64,000 nt of DNA from Flavobacterium sp. (GTDB lineage Bacteria; Bacteroidota; Bacteroidia; Flavobacteriales; Flavobacteriaceae), in NCBI RefSeq assembly GCF_027531705.1, contig NZ_JAPZSP010000029.1, forward strand, positions 37,688 through 101,687, written 5' to 3'. A program made the position numbers and the translations under genes. Below, piece by piece: positions 24,463 through 33,891 of the stretch. The notes beneath the pieces are model-generated. The model was given only the letters and a program-made list of their open reading frames with translations, was not told where the DNA came from and ran no database searches. How positions within the stretch are numbered: position 1 is the stretch's first letter; each line of letters starts with the position of its first letter.

Positions 24463-26127
24463 ATGAATCAATCACCTTTACAACGTTATTTTAATTTACT
24501 AAAACTAGATAAGAGAGATATTTCTCAAATAGTTTTTTATGCTGTTTTTGCAGGATTAGTAAGTTTATCATTACCATTAGGAATTCAAGCTATTATAAAC
24601 TTAATTCAAGCAGGACAAGTAAGTGTATCATGGGTTGTACTCGTGGTAATTGTGGTAATTGGTGTAGCTTTAGTTGGAATTTTGTCCTTAATGCAACTAA
24701 GAATTACCGAAAACTTACAGCAAAAGATATTTGTTCGTTCCTCTTTTGAATTCAGCTATCGTTTGCCTAAAATTAAATTTGAAGAACTCTACAACCAATA
24801 TCCACCAGAATTAGCCAATAGATTTTTTGATACTATTTCGATTCAAAAAGGAACTTCAAAATTACTAATTGATTTTTCTACGGCACTTTTACAAATTCTA
24901 TTCGGAATAATTCTGTTGTCTTTATATCATCCTTTCTTTATTTTTTTCGGAGTTTTACTACTTGTGTTGCTCTATTCTATATTTAAATTCTCGTACAATT
25001 CAGGACTTGCTTCAAGTTTGAAAGAATCAAAATACAAGTATAAAGTTGCGAGTTGGTTGCAAGAAATAGCTCGAAATAATTTCAGTTTTAGAAAACAAGA
25101 CAACTTTGATTTTGCTTTAAACAAAAACAATATCCTAGTAGATGAATATTTAAATTATAGAGAAAAACATTTTAAAGTAATCAAAAGACAATTTTCACAA
25201 CTTATTGTTTTCAAAGTAATTATAACAGCAGCTTTATTGTTAATTGGTGGTTATTTAGTTTTAAATCAAAAGATGAATATCGGTCAATTCGTAGCCGCAG
25301 AAATCATTATTTTGTTAGTAATCAACTCGGTTGAAAAATTAATTGTAGGATTAGAAAGTCTTTATGATGTGTTAACTTCGGTAGAAAAAATTGGTCAAAT
25401 TGTAGATTTAAATATTGAAGAACCTCAATCTAAAAATCAAGATTATTGTTTTACCAATATCACTTTAGAAACTGAAAACCTTCGATTCAAATTTCCAGAT
25501 TCTATGGATGATGTTCTAGATAAAATAAATTTAAAAATTGATCAAACAGAAAAAATTTACCTTGAAGGTGATAATGGCTCAGGAAAAACAACACTTTTGC
25601 GCATATTATCGGGTGCAATGCAACCAACTTCGGGTTCCTTTTTTATAAATGACGATACCTATCGCAAAATTGACTTAGCACAATACCGTTCGCAAATTGG
25701 AACTATAACGCAAGGCGAAACGCCATTTGAAGGAACTATTTTAGAAAACATTACTTTCAACAATCCATTAGTTCCGCATGAAGACATAAAATGGGCGATT
25801 GAAAGCGTAAAATTAGGAACGTTCATCAAAACATTACCAAACGGATTAGACACTAAAATATTCCCAGACGGACGACAGTTATCGTCTTCCAATGCACAGA
25901 AAATTCTATTAGCTCGAAGCATTGTGGGTAAACCTAAAATCCTTTTCTTTGAAGATCCTTTAGACAAAATGGATGCAGAAGCAACCAAAGAAATCATCGA
26001 TTTTATTACAGATGCCAAAAACAAATGGACCGTAATTGTCTCTTCTAAAAATGAGTATTGGAAACAAAGATGCTCAAGAAGAATCAAAATGAAAGACGGA
26101 AAAATAATTGCTGACACAAAACAATAA
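24463..26127 (+). CDS. ABC exporter (fused TMD-NBD) with degenerate catalytic motifs
   Basis: A 554-residue half-transporter resembling type I secretion ABC proteins but without the N-terminal C39 or CLD domain. Five to six TM helices (about residues 20-310) precede the ATPase domain. Walker A is normal (GDNGSGKTTLL, about 368-378) and the Q-loop is present (TQGETPFEG). The signature is QLSSSNAQ instead of LSGGQ, Walker B reads ILFFEDP instead of hhhhDEP (acidic order swapped), and the H-loop His is Lys (IVSSKNEYW). ATP binding is likely; full hydrolysis may be weak. HlyD follows after 5 nt, and an N-terminal partner ABC gene is absent. Confidence 0.88.
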   Translation: MNQSPLQRYFNLLKLDKRDISQIVFYAVFAGLVSLSLPLGIQAIINLIQAGQVSVSWVVLVVIVVIGVALVGILSLMQLRITENLQQKIFVRSSFEFSYRLPKIKFEELYNQYPPELANRFFDTISIQKGTSKLLIDFSTALLQILFGIILLSLYHPFFIFFGVLLLVLLYSIFKFSYNSGLASSLKESKYKYKVASWLQEIARNNFSFRKQDNFDFALNKNNILVDEYLNYREKHFKVIKRQFSQLIVFKVIITAALLLIGGYLVLNQKMNIGQFVAAEIIILLVINSVEKLIVGLESLYDVLTSVEKIGQIVDLNIEEPQSKNQDYCFTNITLETENLRFKFPDSMDDVLDKINLKIDQTEKIYLEGDNGSGKTTLLRILSGAMQPTSGSFFINDDTYRKIDLAQYRSQIGTITQGETPFEGTILENITFNNPLVPHEDIKWAIESVKLGTFIKTLPNGLDTKIFPDGRQLSSSNAQKILLARSIVGKPKILFFEDPLDKMDAEATKEIIDFITDAKNKWTVIVSSKNEYWKQRCSRRIKMKDGKIIADTKQ

Positions 26128-26132
26128 TTGCC

Positions 26133-27479
26133 ATGCTGAATATTTCTAAAAAAAATCCGATAACCGAAAAAATTGATCAATACAGTACTATAAGAAGTCT
26201 TGCCAACAGACCTCATTACAAGATATTGAACAAAATAATCCTATATGTTTCCTTACTTGGAGTTGTAATTTTATTCCTTCCTTGGACGCAAAATATCTCA
26301 GGTTCAGGTGCTGTTACTACATTAAAACCAAATCAACGACCACAAACTATTCAATCAGCAATTGCAGGACGAATAGAAAAATGGTACGTTCAAGAAGGTG
26401 ATTTTGTAAAAAAAGGTGATACTATTTTGTTCATTTCCGAAATTAAAGAAGATTATTTCGATCCAAACTTAGTTCAAAATACCAAAAGCCAAGTGGATGC
26501 TAAAAAAATGGCAGGACAATCTTATGGTGGAAAAGTAACTTCCCTTTCTGCTCAAATCAATGCCATTGAAAACGAACGCGTTTTAAAATTACAACAAGCT
26601 CAAAATAAAATTCGTCAAGGAATTTTAAAAGTAAAAAGCGATAGTATGGATTTGGAAGCTGTAAAAACCCAAATAAAAATCGCCAACACACAATTCAATC
26701 GTTCAGTAACATTAAACAAAGAAGGTCTAAAACCTTTAACTGATGTCGAAGAAAAAAGATTGAAATTACAAGAAGTAGAAGCTAAAATCATTACACAAGA
26801 AAACAAACTTTTAGCAAGTAAAAACGAATTGATAAACGCCAAAGTTGAAATTAACCGAATCAGTGCCGAATATGCAGAGAAATCCTCAAAAGCACAAAGT
26901 GATCAATTCACGGCTTTGAGTAGCCAATATGATACCGAAGCACAAGTAAATAAACTTGAAAATCAAGTGGTAAATTACCAAATTCGAAACGGAATGTACT
27001 ACATAAAAGCACCGCAAGATGGTTATGTAAACCGTGCCATTCAATCGGGAATTGGTGAAACTATTAAGGAAGGAACTCAAATTGTGAGCATCATGCCTTC
27101 AAAATACGACATCGCAGTAGAAACTTATGTTTCACCAACTGATTTACCTTTAATTCACAAAGGCGAAAAAGTCAGAATTTGGTTCGATGGTTGGCCAACA
27201 ATAGTATTTTCAGGTTGGCCTAACATGAGTTACGGAACCTTTGGAGGAAAAATTGTAGCCATAGAAAACTTCATTTCTCCCAACGGAAAATTCCGAGTTT
27301 TAATCGCACCAGATGAAAAAGAAGATGCTTGGCCAAAACAAGTTAGCATTGGTTCAGGTGCGCAAACACTGGCTTTGCTAGACAATGTACCTATTTGGTT
27401 TGAATTATGGCGAACATTAAATGGTTTTCCACCTAATTATTACAAACCAAAAGGCGAAACATCAAAAGAGAAAAAGTAA
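26133..27479 (+). CDS. HlyD-family membrane fusion protein (type I secretion adaptor)
   Basis: A 448-residue adaptor. One TM helix (about residues 32-50, IILYVSLLGVVILFLPW) is followed by a biotinyl-lipoyl half (AGRIEKWYVQEGDFVKKGD). A long coiled-coil hairpin (about 115-285) rich in Lys/Gln/Glu leads to the second half (YYIKAPQDGYVNRAIQSGIG) and a beta domain. It would bridge the ABC protein to the TolC-like protein, whose ATG overlaps its stop (TAATG). It is longer than RND adaptors, as expected for HlyD. Confidence 0.9.
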   Translation: MLNISKKNPITEKIDQYSTIRSLANRPHYKILNKIILYVSLLGVVILFLPWTQNISGSGAVTTLKPNQRPQTIQSAIAGRIEKWYVQEGDFVKKGDTILFISEIKEDYFDPNLVQNTKSQVDAKKMAGQSYGGKVTSLSAQINAIENERVLKLQQAQNKIRQGILKVKSDSMDLEAVKTQIKIANTQFNRSVTLNKEGLKPLTDVEEKRLKLQEVEAKIITQENKLLASKNELINAKVEINRISAEYAEKSSKAQSDQFTALSSQYDTEAQVNKLENQVVNYQIRNGMYYIKAPQDGYVNRAIQSGIGETIKEGTQIVSIMPSKYDIAVETYVSPTDLPLIHKGEKVRIWFDGWPTIVFSGWPNMSYGTFGGKIVAIENFISPNGKFRVLIAPDEKEDAWPKQVSIGSGAQTLALLDNVPIWFELWRTLNGFPPNYYKPKGETSKEKK

Positions 27480-28870
27480 TGAAACAAGTTCAAATTATAG
27501 TCTTTCTGTTTTTCTGTAGCTTTGTTTTTGGTCAAGAAAAAAACCTTCAAGAACTCACCTACAATGAGTATTTGGGCTATGTAAAAAAATACCATCCCAT
27601 GGTAAAAAGTGCCAACCTTGAAGTCAATAGCGCTCAAGCTAATTTAATGATGGCACGTGGTGGATTTGATCCAAAAATTAAAGTAGATTTCGATAAAAAA
27701 CAATTTAAAGACACCGAATATTATTCGCTTTTAAACAGCAGTTTCAAGATTCCAACATGGTATGGTATTGAAGTAAAAGCAGGCTTTGACAATAGCGAAG
27801 GTGTTTATTTAAATCCGCAAAATACACTTCCTAATCAAGGATTGACTTCGCTTGGAATCACAGTTCCATTAGGACAAGGATTATTGATAAACCAACGAAT
27901 GGCCGATTTACGAAAAGCAAAAATCCAAATCCAATTAAGTCAAGCCGAACGAAAGTTACAAGCCATCGAGGTTTTATACAACGCATCAGTCGCCTATTTT
28001 AATTGGAAACGAAATTACAGCGAAGTACAACTTTATACAGAATATTTGCAAAATGCAGAAATACGCTTCAAAGGTGTTTCGAGTTTAATAAAAAACGGCG
28101 ACAAACCAGCAATAGACAGTGTTGAAGCCGGAATTATTGTAAGAAATAGAAAACTAAGTCTTGAAGATTCGCAGTTGAAATTGGCAAAAGCCAAACTAGA
28201 ATTGTCCAACTTCTTATGGCTTGAAAACAATGTTCCTTTGGAATTACAAGACACCATAATTCCAGAGATAAAACTTGAAAACACAATCAAAGAAACTTTA
28301 AAAACAAACGAACTTTTAGTTGAAACTATTTCGATAGAAAACCATCCAAAAATCAATTCACTTCAAAGTAAATTGGATATTCTAGAAGTAGAACGCAAAC
28401 TAAAAGCCAACAGTTTGTTACCAAAAATAGATTTGGGTTATCACTATTTATCAGAACCGAATTATTGGAATGATACAAATTTTAACAATTATAAAGTCGG
28501 TATGAATTTTAGTTTTCCGTTATTTCTAAGAAAAGAACGCGGCGGATTACAATTGGCGAAATTCAAAATTCAAGACACCAAATATTCACTTGATTTAGAA
28601 CGCGTTCAACTTAAAAACAAAATCAACGCACAACAAACCGAAATCAATTCGTTAGAAAGACAACGTAAATTAATAAGTGATTTGGTCAAAGATTACAATA
28701 CGATGTTGACTTCAGAAGAGCGTTTATTCTCTTTTGGAGAAAGTTCAATTTTCTTAATCAACTCGAGAGAAAACAACTTAGTAAGCTCACAATTATCAGA
28801 ATTAAGTTTAGAAAACCGTTATTTAATTTCGAATGCCGAATTGTTTAAGATTATGGCTAATCCAGATTGA
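27479..28870 (+). CDS. TolC-family outer-membrane exit protein of the type I exporter
   Basis: A 463-residue outer-membrane factor with a signal peptide (MKQVQIIVFLFFCSFVFGQE) and OEP-type helical repeats, including GQGLLINQRMADLRKAKIQI and LFSFGESSIFLINSRENNLV. It closes the six-gene cluster and overlaps hlyD by one base. It is unrelated in detail to the RND-linked TolC at 5678. No cargo with a type I C-terminal signal or RTX repeats is seen nearby. Confidence 0.88.
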   Translation: MKQVQIIVFLFFCSFVFGQEKNLQELTYNEYLGYVKKYHPMVKSANLEVNSAQANLMMARGGFDPKIKVDFDKKQFKDTEYYSLLNSSFKIPTWYGIEVKAGFDNSEGVYLNPQNTLPNQGLTSLGITVPLGQGLLINQRMADLRKAKIQIQLSQAERKLQAIEVLYNASVAYFNWKRNYSEVQLYTEYLQNAEIRFKGVSSLIKNGDKPAIDSVEAGIIVRNRKLSLEDSQLKLAKAKLELSNFLWLENNVPLELQDTIIPEIKLENTIKETLKTNELLVETISIENHPKINSLQSKLDILEVERKLKANSLLPKIDLGYHYLSEPNYWNDTNFNNYKVGMNFSFPLFLRKERGGLQLAKFKIQDTKYSLDLERVQLKNKINAQQTEINSLERQRKLISDLVKDYNTMLTSEERLFSFGESSIFLINSRENNLVSSQLSELSLENRYLISNAELFKIMANPD

Positions 28871-28904
28871 TAAATGTTTATTTTAATTTCCATAAATCAT
28901 TTTT

Positions 28905-28952
28905 GAATTTGAAATTGTTATTGCAATTGAATTTGAAATTGTTATTGCAATT
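28905..28952 (+). repeat. 24-bp tandem repeat (2 copies plus partial)
   Basis: Two perfect 24-bp units beginning GAATTTGAAATTGTTATTGC lie at 28905-28928 and 28929-28952. A 7-nt partial third unit follows. The array provides the -33 region of the map promoter. Confidence 0.9.
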
Positions 28953-28968
28953 GAATTTGTTACTTTTG
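28939..28968 (+). promoter_or_regulatory. Promoter of map
   Basis: TTG (28939-28941) and the -7 box TACTTTTG (28961-28968) are separated by 19 nt, the Bacteroidota optimum, 19 nt before the ATG. The TTG lies within the tandem repeat. Confidence 0.65.
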
Positions 28969-28987
28969 CATCAAGAAATTTAGAAAA

Positions 28988-29800
28988 ATGATTATCCCAA
29001 AAACAAGAGAAGAAATTGAATTAATGCGTGAAAGTGCTTTAATCGTTTCTAGAACATTAGGTGAAGTTGCAAAAATCATCAAACCTGGTGTAACAACATT
29101 ACAATTAGACAAAATTGCAGAAGAATTCATTAGAGATAATGGTGCTATACCAGGATTTCTAGGATTATATGGCTTTCCAAATACGTTGTGTGTAAGTCCA
29201 AATGCACAAGTTGTTCATGGAGTTCCAAACAATAAACCACTTGAAGAAGGCGATGTTATATCGGTAGATTGTGGTGCTTTAAAAAATGGATTTTATGGCG
29301 ATCACGCTTATAGTTTTGAAATTGGAGAAGTTGCTCCAGAAGTCAAAAAACTTTTAAAGGTTACCAAAGAAAGTCTTTATGTTGGTATAAAAGAATTTAG
29401 AGCTGGTAATCGTGTTGAAGATGTTGGAAGTGCCATTCAGAAATATTGCGAAAGTCATGGTTATGGTGTTGTTCGCGAATTGGTTGGTCACGGTTTGGGA
29501 ACCAAAATGCACGAAGATCCCGAAATGCCAAATTATGGTAAAAAAGGTCGCGGAAAATTATTCGTAGAAGGTATGGTTGTTGCTATTGAACCAATGATTA
29601 ACATGGGAACAAAAAACGTAAAACAACTAAAAGACGGTTGGACAATTCTAACAGCCGACGGAAAACCAAGTGCTCATTTTGAACACGACGTTGCTTTAAT
29701 CAATGGAAAGCCTGAAATTTTATCAACTTTCAAATATGTTTATGAAGCTTTGGGAATTGTGAGTAATGAAGAAGATGAGTTTCGTTCCATAAAACTATAG
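28988..29800 (+). CDS. map: Methionine aminopeptidase, type I
   Basis: A 270-residue cytosolic metallopeptidase removing the initiator Met. The pita-bread ligands are present: VVHGVPNN (about residue 76), SVDCGALKNGFYGDHAYSF (two Asp), GHGLGTKMHEDP (His), VAIEPMIN (Glu) and SAHFEHDVAL (Glu). The length is normal for type Ia enzymes. The gene is not linked to secY or infA here and has its own promoter 28939-28968. Confidence 0.96.
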   Translation: MIIPKTREEIELMRESALIVSRTLGEVAKIIKPGVTTLQLDKIAEEFIRDNGAIPGFLGLYGFPNTLCVSPNAQVVHGVPNNKPLEEGDVISVDCGALKNGFYGDHAYSFEIGEVAPEVKKLLKVTKESLYVGIKEFRAGNRVEDVGSAIQKYCESHGYGVVRELVGHGLGTKMHEDPEMPNYGKKGRGKLFVEGMVVAIEPMINMGTKNVKQLKDGWTILTADGKPSAHFEHDVALINGKPEILSTFKYVYEALGIVSNEEDEFRSIKL

Positions 29801-29806
29801 ATTTCC

Positions 29807-29835
29807 ACACGAATTTCACCAATTTACACGAATTA
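29807..29835. repeat. 29-bp inverted repeat, left arm, flanking the GxxExxY gene
   Basis: This arm begins ACACGAATTTCACCAATTTA. It is inverted with one mismatch at 30342-30370. Additional TTTCACTAATTTATACG wording follows to about 29866. Confidence 0.85.
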
Positions 29836-29915
29836 TTATTACGCATAAATTTCACTAATTTATACGTGAAAAACATAAAACTATAAGCCGAAAATGACAT
29901 TAATCAATATACGCC

Positions 29916-30290
29916 ATGAATGAAATTTATTTAAAAGAAGAAGTTTTTAAAATTGTTGGTTTATGTATGGAAGTACATAAAATTTTAGGAAAAGGGCACA
30001 GTGAAGTTGTATACAAAGATGCTTTAGAATATGAGTTTAGAATAAACAACATTCCATTTGAAAGAGAAAAAGAATACAAAATTCATTATAAAGATATTAT
30101 TCTACCAAGAAAATACAATGCAGATTTTGTTGTTTACGAAGAAATAATTTTTGAAGTAAAAGCAATATCTAATTTGACTATTAGCGACACAAAACAAACA
30201 TTAAATTATTTAGCATCATCCAAAAACAAATTAGGCTTCTTAGTAAATTTTGGAGAAGACAGCTTAAAATATAAACGAATTATTTTATAG
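29916..30290 (+). CDS. GxxExxY family protein, PD-(D/E)XK nuclease-like
   Basis: A 124-residue protein of the GxxExxY family (G27, E30, Y33 in LGKGHSEVVYKDAL). The PD-(D/E)XK-like core is visible as YNADFVVYEEIIFEVKA: D70, E80 and K82 in the right spacing, with a later Q in DTKQTLNYL as seen in the superfamily. No function has been established for the family; nuclease activity is an inference from the fold. The gene stands alone, enclosed by an inverted repeat pair (29807-29835 and 30342-30370), which suggests that the cassette moved or is maintained as a unit. Confidence 0.88.
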   Translation: MNEIYLKEEVFKIVGLCMEVHKILGKGHSEVVYKDALEYEFRINNIPFEREKEYKIHYKDIILPRKYNADFVVYEEIIFEVKAISNLTISDTKQTLNYLASSKNKLGFLVNFGEDSLKYKRIIL

Positions 30291-30341
30291 ATTAAATTCC
30301 ATAAACGAAGTTTAAAAATTCGTGAAATAATTAGTTCAATC

Positions 30342-30370
30342 TAATTCGTGTAAATTAGTGAAATTCGTGT
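30342..30370. repeat. 29-bp inverted repeat, right arm, flanking the GxxExxY gene
   Basis: This arm begins TAATTCGTGTAAATTAGTGA. Its reverse complement equals 29807-29835 with one mismatch. Confidence 0.85.
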
Positions 30371-30405
30371 AAAATTTTCATTAATATATGGTATCCATAT
30401 AAAAC

Positions 30406-30438
30406 AAAAAACTTCCTGAAATTCAGGAAGTTTTTTTT
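30406..30438. terminator. Bidirectional terminator between the GxxExxY and DUF1573 genes
   Basis: The stem AAAAACTTCCTGAA / TTCAGGAAGTTTTT with flanking T/A runs lies 18 nt beyond the DUF1573 stop. Confidence 0.88.
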
Positions 30439-30456
30439 ATGAATAAGTTTCAAAAA

Positions 30457-30984
30457 TTATTGCGCTTTTAACTCAGTTGCTTTTGGCTCTTCTTTTTTAG
30501 TTTCGTCTGGTAAAACGTTTCCTTTGATAGTCAATACTTTTGTAGCAGCACCTTCAGCATTACTTGTAATAGTAACCGATTTTTGGAAACTACCAACTCT
30601 ATCAGTAGCGTATTTTACACCAATAACCGCTTTAGCTCCTGGAGCAATTGGTTCTTTTGGATAAGTTGGAACAGTACAACCACATGAACCTTGAGCATTT
30701 GTAATAATAAGTGGTTTGTCACCATTGTTAGTCAATACAAATTCTCTTTTTCCATCAGCATTGTGAGCAATTGTTCCATAATCAACAGTTTCTGATTCAA
30801 AAACCATTCCTGCACCAGTTACTTTAGCAACTTCTTTTTTTGCTTCAGCAATAGCTGCACCTTTAGTAGTTGTAATTGTTTTAGTAGTTTTAGCTTTAGC
30901 TTTTTTTGCTACAGCTTTTGTTTGCGCAGAAGCAGTCGTTAATCCGAATGCTGCTAATACAGTAATTAAAAGTATTTTTTTCAT
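30457..30984 (-). CDS. DUF1573 secreted protein
   Basis: A 175-residue protein with a signal peptide (MKKILLITVLAAFGLTTASAQ) and an Ala/Lys-rich linker (about residues 22-58). A DUF1573 Ig-like domain follows, with VDYGTIAHNADGKREFVLTN and the diagnostic QGSCGCTVPTYPKEPI. The domain belongs to the ASH/MSP-like beta-sandwich group and is common in Bacteroidota with no defined role. The tail is Lys/Glu/Pro-rich. A periplasmic location is inferred. Confidence 0.9.
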   Translation of the reverse strand: MKKILLITVLAAFGLTTASAQTKAVAKKAKAKTTKTITTTKGAAIAEAKKEVAKVTGAGMVFESETVDYGTIAHNADGKREFVLTNNGDKPLIITNAQGSCGCTVPTYPKEPIAPGAKAVIGVKYATDRVGSFQKSVTITSNAEGAATKVLTIKGNVLPDETKKEEPKATELKAQ

Positions 30985-31014
30985 TTTTCTAAAAAGTTTT
31001 AAAGTTTAATGAAG

Positions 31015-31022
31015 CAAATTTA
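31015..31022 (-). promoter_or_regulatory. -7 box upstream of the DUF1573 gene
   Basis: TAAATTTG on the minus strand lies 30 nt before the ATG. A TTG is found only 14 nt upstream, and no TTG is seen at the optimal 19 nt. Confidence 0.45.
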
Positions 31023-31140
31023 TACAAAAAACTTGCCAACACTCACAATGAAGTTTAAATTTTTATTAAATGAAATGTTAATGCTAAATTTTAAATATAA
31101 ATAATTAAATTCGTCAACTCAATTTAAAATCAAAATTCCC

Positions 31141-33747
31141 TTGTCATCAAAAGAAAAATCGGTAAAAGAAACTCCTTTAATGAAACAATACAACGAGATT
31201 AAAAGGAAATATCCTGATGCTTGTTTGTTGTTTAGAGTAGGTGATTTTTATGAAACTTTTGGAGAAGACGCCGTTCGAGCGTCAAAAATTTTAGGAATTG
31301 TACTTACCAAACGCGGTGCTGGTTCTGAAACCGAAACCGCTTTGGCAGGATTTCCGCATCATTCTTTAAATACCTATTTGCCTAAATTAGTAAAGGCAGG
31401 TCTTCGAGTGGCTATTTGCGACCAATTAGAAGACCCGAAAATGACCAAAACAATTGTAAAACGAGGCGTTACCGAATTGGTTACACCAGGAGTTTCGATG
31501 AATGATGAAGTGTTACAATCCAAATCGAATAACTTTTTAGCTTCGATTTATTTTGCCAAAAAAAATATCGGCATTGCTTTTTTAGATGTTTCAACAGGTG
31601 AATTCTTAACAGCTCAAGGAAACGAAGAATACATTGACAAACTATTACAAAATTTTCAACCAAGTGAAGTTTTAATTCCGAAACAAAATAAAGGTGATTT
31701 CAAAGAAAATTTTGGCGATGATTACCACAGTTTTTATCTCGAAGATTGGATTTACAAAGAAGATTACGCCTTTGAAACTTTAACCAATCATTTTCAAACC
31801 AATTCACTAAAAGGTTTTGGAATTGAAGAATTAGCCGATGGCATTATCGCTTCAGGTGCGATCTTGTATTATTTATCAGAAACGCAACACAATAAAATTC
31901 AGCATATTACCAATATTTCGCGTATTGCAGAAGATGCCTACGTTTGGATGGATCGCTTTACCATCAGAAATTTAGAATTATACCATAGTTACAATCCAAA
32001 TGCGGTTACCTTACTAGATGTAATCGATAAAACGCTTTCGCCAATGGGCGGACGACTGCTAAAACGTTGGTTGGCTTTACCATTAAAAGACCTCAACAAA
32101 ATAAGAAGTCGTCACGAAGTTGTTTCTTTTTTGAAAGAAAACAAAGAAGTACTGTCGAAAATTCAACTTCAAATCAAACAAATTTCTGACTTAGAACGTT
32201 TGATTTCCAAAATTGCCACCGGAAAAGTTTCGCCACGTGAGGTTGTTCATTTAAAAGAATCGCTTGATGCTATTATTCCAATAAAATCATTGGCTTTAGA
32301 GAGCAAAAACGAAGCTTTAAAGATTATTGGTGATAGTTTGCATAGTTGTGATTTGCTACGAGAAAAAATCAAATCAACTCTAAATCAAGAAGCTCCAGTT
32401 GCTGTTGCAAAAGGAAATGCAGTCGCAAAAGGCGTAAACGCTGAACTTGACGAATTAAGAGCTATTTCAACATCGGGCAAAGAATTTTTAGAAGGAATTG
32501 AAAAAAGAGAATCTGAGAAAACAGGAATTTCCTCTTTAAAAATTTCATTCAATAACGTTTTTGGTTATTATATTGAAGTTAGAAATACGCACAAAGACAA
32601 AGTTCCAGAAGAATGGATTCGTAAACAAACTTTGGTGAATGCCGAAAGATACATTACCGAAGAATTAAAAGAATATGAAACCAAAATTCTGGGTGCCGAA
32701 GAAAAAATATACAAACTCGAATCTGAAATTTTCGATCAATTAGTAGCTTGGATTGCAACTTATATAAAACCAGTTCAACTCAATGCCAATTTGGTTGCGC
32801 AGTTGGATTGCTTGACTTCGTTTACACAATTAGCCATAGAAAACAAATATGTTTGCCCGTCGCTAGATGAATCATACGAATTAGACATAAAAAATGGTCG
32901 TCATCCAGTAATTGAAAAACAATTGCCGGTTGGAACACCTTATATTGCAAATGATGTTTTTTTAGATAGAGAAACACAACAATTAATCATGATTACTGGA
33001 CCAAACATGTCGGGTAAATCAGCCATTTTACGTCAAACAGCTTTGATAGTTTTGTTGGCACAAATGGGAAGTTTTGTTCCTGCTGATAGTTTGCAAATGG
33101 GCGTTATCGATAAGATTTTCACACGTGTTGGAGCAAGCGATAACATTTCGATGGGCGAATCAACCTTTATGGTCGAGATGAACGAAACAGCTTCGATTTT
33201 GAATAATATTTCCGATAGAAGTTTGGTTTTATTAGACGAAATAGGTCGCGGAACAAGTACTTATGATGGAATTTCGATAGCATGGGCAATTGCCGACTAT
33301 TTACACGAACATCCATCAAAACCTAAAACGCTTTTTGCAACTCACTACCACGAGCTAAACGAAATGTCTGAATCGTTGTCCCGAATTCAGAATTACAATG
33401 TATCGGTCAAAGAACTGAAAGACACTGTTTTATTTGTTAGAAAATTAGTAAAAGGCGGAAGTGCTCATAGTTTTGGTATTCATGTTGCCAAAATGGCTGG
33501 AATGCCACAAACAGTAATTTTGAAAGCACAAAAATTATTAAAAAAGCTAGAAAAAGACCATTCAAATGATGCTTTAAACGGAATAAAAGCTGAAAAGGAA
33601 GAAATGCAAATGAGCTTTTTTAATCTTGATGATCCTTTGTTGGAAGAAATAAAAGAAGAGATTTTAAACCTCGATATTAATACACTAACACCTATTGAAG
33701 CGATGATGAAACTCAACGAAATCAAAAGAATGTTGGGTAAAAAATAA
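31141..33747 (+). CDS. mutS: DNA mismatch repair protein MutS
   Basis: An 868-residue mismatch-recognition ATPase. The Phe-X-Glu mismatch-reading motif is in RVGDFYETF (about residue 32-40). The lever and clamp regions follow, then Walker [12 protein letters not shown] (about 620-630), [14 protein letters not shown] (Walker B) and FATHYHEL. The start is TTG at 31141. The first ATG (31180, residue 14) would remove the conserved TPLMKQY lead-in, so the rare TTG start is preferred. There is no mutL nearby. Confidence 0.96.
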   Translation: MSSKEKSVKETPLMKQYNEIKRKYPDACLLFRVGDFYETFGEDAVRASKILGIVLTKRGAGSETETALAGFPHHSLNTYLPKLVKAGLRVAICDQLEDPKMTKTIVKRGVTELVTPGVSMNDEVLQSKSNNFLASIYFAKKNIGIAFLDVSTGEFLTAQGNEEYIDKLLQNFQPSEVLIPKQNKGDFKENFGDDYHSFYLEDWIYKEDYAFETLTNHFQTNSLKGFGIEELADGIIASGAILYYLSETQHNKIQHITNISRIAEDAYVWMDRFTIRNLELYHSYNPNAVTLLDVIDKTLSPMGGRLLKRWLALPLKDLNKIRSRHEVVSFLKENKEVLSKIQLQIKQISDLERLISKIATGKVSPREVVHLKESLDAIIPIKSLALESKNEALKIIGDSLHSCDLLREKIKSTLNQEAPVAVAKGNAVAKGVNAELDELRAISTSGKEFLEGIEKRESEKTGISSLKISFNNVFGYYIEVRNTHKDKVPEEWIRKQTLVNAERYITEELKEYETKILGAEEKIYKLESEIFDQLVAWIATYIKPVQLNANLVAQLDCLTSFTQLAIENKYVCPSLDESYELDIKNGRHPVIEKQLPVGTPYIANDVFLDRETQQLIMITGPNMSGKSAILRQTALIVLLAQMGSFVPADSLQMGVIDKIFTRVGASDNISMGESTFMVEMNETASILNNISDRSLVLLDEIGRGTSTYDGISIAWAIADYLHEHPSKPKTLFATHYHELNEMSESLSRIQNYNVSVKELKDTVLFVRKLVKGGSAHSFGIHVAKMAGMPQTVILKAQKLLKKLEKDHSNDALNGIKAEKEEMQMSFFNLDDPLLEEIKEEILNLDINTLTPIEAMMKLNEIKRMLGKK

Positions 33748-33815
33748 AAAAGCAATTTTTAAAGTTCAAGCAATCAAATCATTAGTAAATTATAAAGTTT
33801 TTTTAATCAAAACCC

Positions 33816-33845
33816 TTGTGTAATTAAATTAATGTTATAAATTTG
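33816..33845 (+). promoter_or_regulatory. Promoter of the tRNA-Gly(GCC) / tRNA-Leu(TAA) unit
   Basis: TTG (33816-33818), 19-nt spacer, then TAAATTTG (33838-33845). This is a near-consensus Bacteroidota promoter 46 nt before the first tRNA. Confidence 0.75.
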
Positions 33846-33891
33846 CATCCGCAATACAGTTAAGTATTGAAGTTCTTACACAGACAATCAC

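Noticed and set aside
25659..26216. A 185-codon antisense frame across the ABC/HlyD junction
   Set aside because: It is a shadow of the coding frames of two clear genes, with no recognisable domain.
28905..28952. A CRISPR-like or iteron origin array
   Set aside because: There are only two 24-bp units directly adjoining, followed by a standard promoter; no rep or dnaA gene is nearby.
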